From assembly GCF_000276665.1 (NCBI RefSeq), contig NW_004955429.1, positions 5,656,047 to 5,720,046 of the forward strand: a DNA stretch of 64,000 nt. Reading direction: 5' to 3'. Source of the stretch: Chinchilla lanigera (lineage: Eukaryota > Chordata > Mammalia > Rodentia > Chinchillidae). Of the stretch, positions 12,723 to 64,000 are shown piece after piece. The position numbers were made by a program, and so were the translations under genes. The notes below the pieces were generated by a model. That model made no database searches, was not told the origin of the DNA, and worked only from the letters and a program-made list of their open reading frames with translations. Positions within the stretch are counted from its first letter, which is position 1. Each line of letters starts with the position of its first letter.

Positions 12723-13269
12723 AACCACCACCGCCACTGCCAACAACAACAACAAAATATTGGACACTCAGTATATTAATTAACATGGTGTAGCTCATTG
12801 ATCAAGACACAGTGAGCAGCAGAGCTTGGAGTGGTCCTTTCTATAGTGCGGACTTCCTGACTGGGGCAACTGTAGAAGGACCAGGCCTGGAGGATGCATT
12901 CCAGATCGGTCCTTGGCTACAGCGTTATCTGTGTAACATACGTACAGAAAGGGGTCCCAGTAAATGAACCAATATCAAGACCATAACAAAACTTCAGGTC
13001 ACACAACCATAGTCTCCTTTGGGTAGCATTCCTTTGCAGTCCTCAAAATTGCTAAATTCAATTTTTGACACCACAGTTGTGAGCTAAGAGTTCAAAGCTG
13101 AGGGCAATGCAAGATGCCTAATATTGCTACTGAGAAGTACTTATAAGACAGAACCATGCTCATACCAGTCCAGTCTGACTTGAGGTCCCTGCTGGGACCC
13201 TTCAGCTCTGTATCTAGTCCTCATGCAAGAGGTCTAAACACCAGGCTCATTTAGGTCAGCCTGCAGGGG
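12723..13269. other. Intergenic, nothing recognised
   Basis: Unique-looking sequence with no gene or repeat that I can name. Confidence 0.45.
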
Positions 13270-13600
13270 AATATGGCAGTCCCCCTCTTACCTATAGGGG
13301 AGACATTACAAGATGCCCAGGGAATGCCTGAAGCCACAGACAGCAGTGAACCCTGAACTGTATAGACACTGTGTTTTTTTCTTGTGCATACACACGTATG
13401 ATAACGTTTAACTTATACGTTAACAATAACTGATAATAAAGTAGGACAAGTATAATAATACTGTGATAAAAGTTATGAGAATGTGGTCTCTCCTCAAGAC
13501 CGCTTACTGCACTCTGCAGCAGGGTTTAGTACTATCGACAGCTAACTGCGGGTAACTGGAACCACAAAACACGAAGCCTCGGGGAGGGGGCCTGCGTGCT
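13270..13600 (+). mobile_element. Tigger-like non-autonomous DNA transposon
   Basis: The order of segments matches a Tigger-type (TcMar) fossil I know from other mammals: a left end with cagtccccctcttacc, then ggaatgcctgaagccacaga, gataataaagtaggaca, and a right end actgcgggtaactggaacc..cgaagcctcgggg. No transposase frame survives. The exact subfamily is not determined. Confidence 0.6.
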
Positions 13601-14279
13601 CACACTAACTCAAATCACGTTCCCGTCTAAATCAAGTCTTGGCATCTACGGACCCAAGAACAAGAATTAGGCATAGGCTGGCTGCCTTGTGACACTGGGA
13701 AAAGAACAAAGAATGAGGCAGTCACTTTATCAGGTTGTGGGAAAGTATGGTGGATTGTTCTGCTTCTCTTGTGTGTGTATGTGTGTGTTCTGTTTCTCAG
13801 AAAGTGTGTCCCTCTGGGGTGTGAGGAATGGAGCTCCCAGATAGGGTTTCAGCTGGAAAAATTCCCAATATCTACCTTCCCTCACTGATTCTGCATCAAG
13901 GTATAACTGTAGTTGGCAGTGGCTTTTCTTAGTATCATATAAAATAGAGACATCTTGCAAAGGATGAACGCACACATGGCACGGAATACAGTAATTGCCC
14001 TTGTGTGACTCCCCAGCCACCTCACTCTATACGGCAGTCCTGGCACATCACAGTTTTCTGAGGTTAGGTGCCAGAAATGAGGATCCATTCCCGTTGTTTG
14101 AAGGCACCCAGAGATACACCAAATTTCCCTTAGTGGTGGGTATAGAAATCTCTCAGGCTCACTTCTGCAACAGTGAAGCTCTACCAAGTTCTTCAAGTTG
14201 TTACTAATCTTCCTTTGAAAAGCTCATGATCTAGACTTAGCTCTGAACACTGGAAAAGATTGCTCCAGCACTCAAGAAC
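13601..14279. other. Intergenic, nothing recognised
   Basis: Overlapping short open frames on both strands without family features; treated as chance frames. Confidence 0.45.
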
Positions 14280-14480
14280 ACTTTGCACCCCAGCACTCTG
14301 GGAGGCTGTGACAGGAGAACCCCAAGTTCAAGCTCAGCTTGAGCAACTTAGCAACTCACGAGACACTTTCAAAAATAAAATTTTAAAAAAAAATTAAAAG
14401 GGCTGGGGAGGTAGGTCTGTGCAAAGGCCCTGCATGCAATCCCTAGTACCTCAAATAAAACAAAACAAAACAAAACAAAA
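14280..14480 (+). mobile_element. B1-ID fusion SINE
   Basis: B1-like part (cagcactctgggaggctg...) plus ID-like part (gggctggggaggtaggtctg...) with an (AAAAC)n tail to about 14480, ending beside the LTR. Confidence 0.85.
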
Positions 14481-14486
14481 TAAACT

Positions 14487-14860
14487 ATTATGGTTTGTGT
14501 CTAGATGTCCCCCCAAAAGCCTCATGCAGTCATGGGGTGGGGTTTTAGAGTTTATGTTTGATCCATGATCCAGTGCTGGGATTATGGGTGTAAATGCTAC
14601 ACCTGCCCTGGGGCGGGTAGTTTGCATACGTAGGGGAAAGAGGCTGCTTGCCACCACTCCTCCCTTTTGCTCTTGTTGCTTTTGCTGTCTTATGTGTAGA
14701 CAGCAAAACAGTTGCTCTCTGCCATGTGCCACTCTGCCTTGGAGCCAGCCAAGTATGGACTGGAACCTCCACAAACTGTGAGCTAAATAAACCTTTCCTT
14801 TATTAATTTTGGGTATCAGATAGTTTGTCTCAGCAATGAGAGAAAAGTAACCAAAACATA
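14487..14860 (+). mobile_element. MaLR-type solo LTR
   Basis: It starts near tatggtttgtgtctagatg and ends with a typical MaLR polyadenylation region: ctgtgagctaaataaacc followed by gtctcagcaatgagagaaaa. Related antisense copies lie at 26670-27027 and 41043-41525. No internal region is attached. Confidence 0.7.
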
Positions 14861-15619
14861 AACCAAAAAAGACACTTGGCAGTAAGAGATACAGACTCTA
14901 TACTTGGGTTGTCCCCGCCCAAATTGCCTATTGTGCTATCATCATGGCTGTCAGTTTTAGCTTGGTGACAAGATACACTAATGGGCTTCTACAGTGTATA
15001 TGTTGTCTCACTGCAACAAAATTTAAGACATCAAAATGATCTACTTTCAGGAGTTTTTCCATCAGGGACTTAGTAGCATGCTGCTGTCCTGGCTGAAGGC
15101 CTTGCTATTTCCTTTCCCAACCCTTTATTTAAGAACTCTGGTTATGGATGAAGTATGATATAAAACAAGTTTACATAACAGAGCCTGTACCACATAATGA
15201 TACATTACAGCTGGTGATAAAAGAAAAATAAGCATTTACATACGATGACTCTCCAGAAAGAATTTAAATTACTAACCTAAACTGAAACTCCTGGCTTTTA
15301 CTAGAGTATAGAATTGATGATAGCCAACTGGAATATATAAATGACTATGTTTAGAGTCAGGACTTGACTCTTAATCAAATCCTCATGCTACTTAATCTGA
15401 AATGTTATCTCTTTTAATAATTGGTAGTTGATAGTTTCACATAAATATACCTTGTATCTATACATGTGTGTTTTTAATTTGTGCCCAAAGCCCTATTCAC
15501 TGAACAAGGAAAAAAATCATTTTAGCTTATGAAATCTTCAACTTTTTAAAACCTGAAAACTCTACACAATAAAGGTTAGTCTCTCAGTGGTGGTTTGGGA
15601 AGATACGATATACTCCTTT
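14861..15619. other. Intergenic, AT-rich, nothing recognised
   Basis: No gene features. AT-rich unique sequence, possibly old L1 or other decayed DNA. Confidence 0.45.
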
Positions 15620-15632
15620 GAAAATCTGGCTG

Positions 15633-15804
15633 GGCTGGGCCTAGTGGCACACACCTGTCATCCCAGCACTTGAGAGGCTGAGGCAGCAGGATCGTTGTGA
15701 GTTTCAGACCAGCCTGGGCTACAAAGTGAGCTCAAGTCCAGCCTGAACTGCATAGTGAGACCCTGTCTTGAAAAAGAAAAAAACAAAAGAAAAAAAAAAA
15801 AAAA
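15633..15804 (+). mobile_element. B1 SINE with internal duplication
   Basis: The body carries an inner repeat (cagcctgggctacaaagtga then gtccagcctgaactgcatag) and a long A-rich tail. Perfect 13-bp target duplication gaaaatctggctg at 15620-15632 and 15805-15817. Confidence 0.92.
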
Positions 15805-15888
15805 GAAAATCTGGCTGAGATTAGTTTTGCAGTATATTATGTGGGCTTCAGACTTTCTCTGCTTTATGGATTACTCCCCACTGACTTT

Positions 15889-15979
15889 CTTTTTCTTTTT
15901 TGGTACCAGGAATCAAACTCAGGATCTCCAGCTTCCCAGGCAGGTGCTTGTGCCACTGAGCTATATCTGTGGCTCTCTT
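15889..15979 (-). mobile_element. ID SINE
   Basis: Antisense ID (ggtaccaggaatcaaactca...actgagctatatctgtggc). Flanked by cactgacttt at 15879-15888 and 15980-15989. Confidence 0.9.
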
Positions 15980-15989
15980 CACTGACTTT

Positions 15990-16128
15990 TTTTTTTTCTT
16001 TTTGAGAAGGTCTCGCTATGTTCAGGCTGATCTCTAACCCAACACAATCCACCTGCCTCAGCCTCCCACCTGCCCCAGCCTCCCAAGTGCTGGTATTACA
16101 GGTGTGTGCCACCACGCCTGTGTGCCCA
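15990..16128 (-). mobile_element. B1 SINE inserted next to an ID
   Basis: Antisense B1 (gagaaggtctcgctatg...ctggtattacaggtgtgtgc) with a 15-bp internal repeat of the cctcccacctgccccagcct type. It follows the ID directly; a third, slightly changed copy of the target (cactcactttt, from about 16129) closes the pair. Confidence 0.85.
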
Positions 16129-16134
16129 CTCACT

Positions 16135-17429
16135 TTTGAGAAAAGTTCATTACCCAGTTTCTACTTGTGAGAACACAGGCTCTGAAAGGTTAAACAACGT
16201 CTCTAACATTCTAAGTTTCAGAACCCGTTTTTTTGTTTTTTCTTAATTTTACCCAGAGATCATGCACTTTCTGCTAAAAACCATCAACGAATTCAACATG
16301 TGATAAATCAAGGCTGGATTTAATATAAGAAGTGCTTGGATAGTGCCAACCCTAGTTAGTATGGGAGAATGTGCTCTGCAGCGGACAATTTCACAAGTCA
16401 GAATGCCTGAAAGGTAAGATATAGGTAACTGACAAGGAGAGAATTGTTGTGTAGTTCATACTTTCAAACACTGTCATCATCAAAACTGTCTCCTCCACAA
16501 GTGCTAAGTGCTAAGGCCAGGGTTCAAACAACGATGTTTTGTTCAGTATGCTTCTGTGGATGGTGTAACCATGCAGTAAGGATCAGTCAACAAATGCTGT
16601 ACAGACCTGACCAATGACTCATGAGATCTTTCCTCAGCTCCAAAATATTCATTTACAATTGCATGAGCAACACAGCCAGTAGCTTATCTCATTCTTTGTA
16701 CTGCCTTGGCCCCATTCTAAATGGATCGGGTTTTTATTTTCACTTGGAATTTTAATCTTTCTGTTTCAAGAATGTACTGTAGTATGAAAAAAATACTTAA
16801 GAAAAATAACTTGTAGACATGTACATTTCTTTCTTTAAAAGATTTTCATTATATAAAAGAAATTTCCTAAATAAAATTTGAAGTTAGAAAAAACTTTGAG
16901 GTTAGATTTTGAAAATAAAAAAACCTCTGTAGAGTAAAAGTAATTCATTTGCTCCCTTCCACTCCCCAAAGGAAAACAAAACTTCGCAGAAGATTATTTT
17001 AGTACCGGTTAAGATTTTTGTTCGGCATTTGGGGGGCTTTCATCCGTGTCTTTAAACACAGGAGTAGTGATCATGCTACAGTGATTTTGTATTTTGAGCA
17101 TCTAAAGCAAAAATCTTTTCCACATAGTTATTATAGGGGAGAGAAAAAAAATGTATTTTTCTGTAGACAAGTGAAATGGAGAGGTAGGATGCGTAACTCC
17201 CAAACAAGGCAATGACATACTGGTATTAGCGTAGATATCACCGCTCAGTCATCAATGAGTGCTACAGAATTTAAAACAAAGGATAAGCAAAGCTTCCATT
17301 GCTGGTAGAAATGTAGTAAAGTCGAGTTCCACTCTTTACTGCACAGTGTAAAACTTAACACCTTGGGTTGACTTTCACATTCAACAGGAGTGTAGGGGTG
17401 TTTAATCTCTGCCGAGGCACTGTGAATTC
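16135..17429. other. Upstream region, nothing recognised
   Basis: AT-rich DNA leading to the CpG island. No exon or repeat recognised; GC content rises sharply from about 17400. Confidence 0.5.
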
Positions 17430-17820
17430 GTCAGGCACCTGCTCTCCGCTTGGGACCCTGCCCTGCGAGCCTCGGGCTGAGCTCGTCACGCGCATCGTTA
17501 TCAGACGGTGCACTAGTTGTCATCCTCCCCGAAGGTGACTTCCAGCACAGGGTGGGAGGCCAAGGAAAGGACGGCCACCAAGCTGGGGGTCTAACACTCA
17601 GAGAGGCTGTTGGTGTAGGACGACAAGGATCCAATCCTGCCTCCAAGCGCGTGGGTCCGCGAGAGAGGCTGAGCTCAGTGTGTGCCAGGGGAGGAAGCAA
17701 ACAGGATCGGGGACGGGGTGGGGGGACGTAGCAGAGTCACTGACAGGGCTGCGGCTTTGCTGGAGACATTTCCACCGCAGCCCTGCGGGAGAAGTACGCG
17801 TCCAAGGCCAACCGTGAGTC

Positions 17821-17919
17821 AGGAGGGGCAGAGGAGGGGCAGAGGAGGGGCAGAGGAGGGGCAGAGGAGGGGCAGAGGAGGGGCAGAGGAAGGGCAGAGG
17901 AGGGGCAGGGGCCCTGGGC
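17821..17919 (+). repeat. 11-bp G-rich minisatellite in the promoter
   Basis: About nine head-to-tail units of aggaggggcag lie here, with one variant unit (gaagggg) near the 3' end. GGGG runs recur every 11 bases with 7-base loops, a layout compatible with G-quadruplex formation on the + strand. The repeat makes long spurious open frames on both strands because 11 is not a multiple of 3 and the unit lacks stop codons. Confidence 0.9.
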
Positions 17920-17960
17920 AGACACCGCTCTTCTCCGGAAAACCAGCAGCTTCCGCTTCT

Positions 17961-17983
17961 CGCCCCCGCCCCGCCCCCGCCCC
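17961..17983 (+). promoter_or_regulatory. Clustered GC boxes (Sp/KLF sites)
   Basis: Three overlapping CCGCCCC-type cores follow each other (cgcccccgccccgcccccgc). They lie 110-135 bp upstream of the ATG and about 30 bp upstream of the X-box. This is the usual layout of a TATA-less CpG-island core promoter. Confidence 0.55.
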
Positions 17984-18013
17984 TGGGTTCCCGGGCTGCC
18001 CTCGCGCCCTGGA

Positions 18014-18027
18014 GTCGCCATGGCAAC
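18014..18027 (+). promoter_or_regulatory. Perfect X-box (RFX transcription factor site)
   Basis: The 14 bases GTCGCCATGGCAAC match the X-box consensus GTHNYYATRRNAAC at every position. The site is 69 bp upstream of the ATG of exon 1, inside the CpG island. RFX2/RFX3 use X-boxes to drive genes of cilia and sperm flagella. The consensus match is seen directly; occupancy is inferred. Confidence 0.65.
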
Positions 18028-18095
18028 GGACGCCGGGTTCGTGACTCCCACCGCCCCGGGAGCCGCTCGGCTGGAGGTGTCACTGCCCAGCAGGC

Positions 18096-62762
<44,667 letters not shown>

Positions 62763-64000
62763 GTAAGATAATTTAAATTTTTCACTAATGAATTTGTTTT
62801 GAAGAATTGAATTCTACCATGAAAGTTTTATACTTTATTTGTAACTTGCTGTGGACTATTCAGTCACCTTTATAAAAAATCTATGTGCCTGCATAATTAT
62901 AAACATGTTTAAATATGTATTTTTAAGAAAACACTTTGAGTAGTATAATAAATACACTTAGAGAATAGAAAGCTCTTATCTAAGAAATAGTATTACCTTT
63001 TAAAGTGGTGTACATAATCTTTTCATTTAGCTGTAGCGATTTTTAAAAACCAGTATAAGAGCCCAATATTTTGAAGGATTTGCTATTTTTAGTTACAAAT
63101 TGCCATCGGTCACAACAAAAAAAGAGCCCAGCTAGATATTTTGGCATTCTGTGTTAGTCTCATAAGAAAACACTGCCTTTTTATGTTCTTTTAAGACAAC
63201 TTTCCGGACGGCTGGTCTTTTATTTTATCAGTTGACTCCCCACCCCCTGCCCCTCAGCTTAGGGTAGTGTGTGCTTTCAACTGATCACCACTAGTATGTC
63301 TTTGTTACAGTAAACTGGCTGTGTGTATTATAATAAAAAATAAAACACAGCTTGACTTGCGTTCTAAATGTGCTCGGAAAGAATATGATACTGTGTAGAA
63401 GAGAAAAGGTTGTTCATAGGAAATCAACACCACTTCAGATATTGAAACATTTGCTTCTTTACAGCTTGTCACATTTTGTGCCAAGCCATGACTGTTTCCT
63501 CAACTCTGTTTTGTTGCTCTCAGCACCCTGTGTTTTGGGTTCCTTGTCATAGAAATTAATGCAAAACAATGCTCCTGGATTACAATAAAGCCTTCTATGA
63601 AACCAACTCGGGGATGCAGGCAACGGGGAAAAATTATAGCCAGCTATTCACAAAAACCATGCATTAACAAATATGTCATTTTGAACGTTTTGCTTTTAAG
63701 TACCTGGCATACAAAAATAAATAATCGCTGTCATTTGTGTCACTTAGTCATTTTTCTTCCACCCCATCCTGACTGTCTTCGGTCATCTCTGTGAAGTCTG
63801 GGCTCGGTTTCCCCAAAACAAACAACTAAATGTGTGCATATTGTTATTGAAATCAAAAGTGTTTTAACAGGGTGGGAAGCAAATGTTATATTATGAGTTT
63901 GTTAGCAGAAACAGCCAAGAAATTAAATTACACAGTCCGTGAATTTGTGCCTATGCTAGGAGCAGACTTCATTCCCTTTGAGTTACTTTGCCCCTTTCCC
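62763..64000. other. Intron 8 start, nothing recognised
   Basis: AT-rich intronic DNA to the window end. No further exon with phase-0 acceptor and helical coding sequence was found. Confidence 0.5.

Noticed and set aside
17755..17819. Exon-like open segment ending in a good donor (ccgtgagt)
   Set aside because: It could be a non-coding alternative first exon, but no ATG in frame, no acceptor and no support from the gene's phase. Not enough to list.
17821..17919. Regularly spaced short repeats, CRISPR-like at first glance
   Set aside because: Units are head to tail without spacers and the window is a mammalian genome.
17682..18044. 120-codon + strand frame with EEGQRRGRGG repeats
   Set aside because: This is translation of the 11-bp minisatellite. 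It ends in the TGA that lies upstream of the true start.

Overview
This is a stretch of rodent nuclear genome. It holds the 5' half of one protein-coding gene on the + strand, in a background dominated by interspersed repeats. The organism call rests on roughly 40 SINEs of two rodent types. One is the tRNA-Ala-derived ID type, with an A/B-box body that reads like 'ctggggatatagctcag'. The other is the 7SL-derived B1 type, including B1-ID fusions and B1 copies with an internal duplication. The ID subfamily, with 'ctgcctggcaagcgcaagg', is unlike mouse or rat. It suggests a non-murid rodent, possibly the beaver/kangaroo-rat lineage (from memory, low confidence). Two runs of N (25914-26013 and 42978-43152) sit inside microsatellites and are assembly gaps.

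The gene: eight exons (18096-18202, 30774-30894, 32294-32437, 34676-34750, 50498-50647, 57425-57569, 58656-58714, 62697-62762) have GT/AG borders and matching phases. They join into one open frame of 867 nt (289 codons) that is still open at the last donor, so the 3' half lies beyond the window. The product is a Lys/Glu/Gln-rich coiled-coil protein that I recognise as the ortholog of human C10orf67 (DUF4709 family), a gene of unknown function. Its promoter is a CpG island (about 17430-18280) with GC boxes, a G-rich 11-bp minisatellite and an exact match to the RFX X-box 69 bp before the ATG. Residues 53-57 (ATQTD) form a candidate dynein light chain LC8 docking motif just ahead of the coiled coil. 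Together these suggest a ciliary or sperm-flagellar role. That is the main new hypothesis from this window.

Layout: 1-17400 is intergenic and upstream, with a 5'-truncated L1 (1-2244), a twin-primed L1 with perfect target-site duplications (5235-7369), a Tigger-like DNA transposon (about 13270-13600), a MaLR-type LTR and SINEs. 17430-18280 is the promoter island and exon 1. 18203-30773 is intron 1, with MIR, an MLT1-like LTR, an ancient 1-kb repeat, an ERVL-type pol fossil, another MaLR-type LTR and SINEs. 30774-34750 carries exons 2-4 in a compact cluster. 34751-50497 is intron 4 (15.7 kb), with MIR, old and younger L1 pieces, a MaLR-type LTR holding a 50-bp copy of a neighbouring L1, a head-to-head mariner palindrome and a nearly complete HAL1/L1 ORF1-type element. 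50498-62762 carries exons 5-8 with Tigger-like, MER5A and other old DNA-transposon fossils in the introns. 62763-64000 is intron 8. No other protein-coding gene, RNA gene or CRISPR array is supported.
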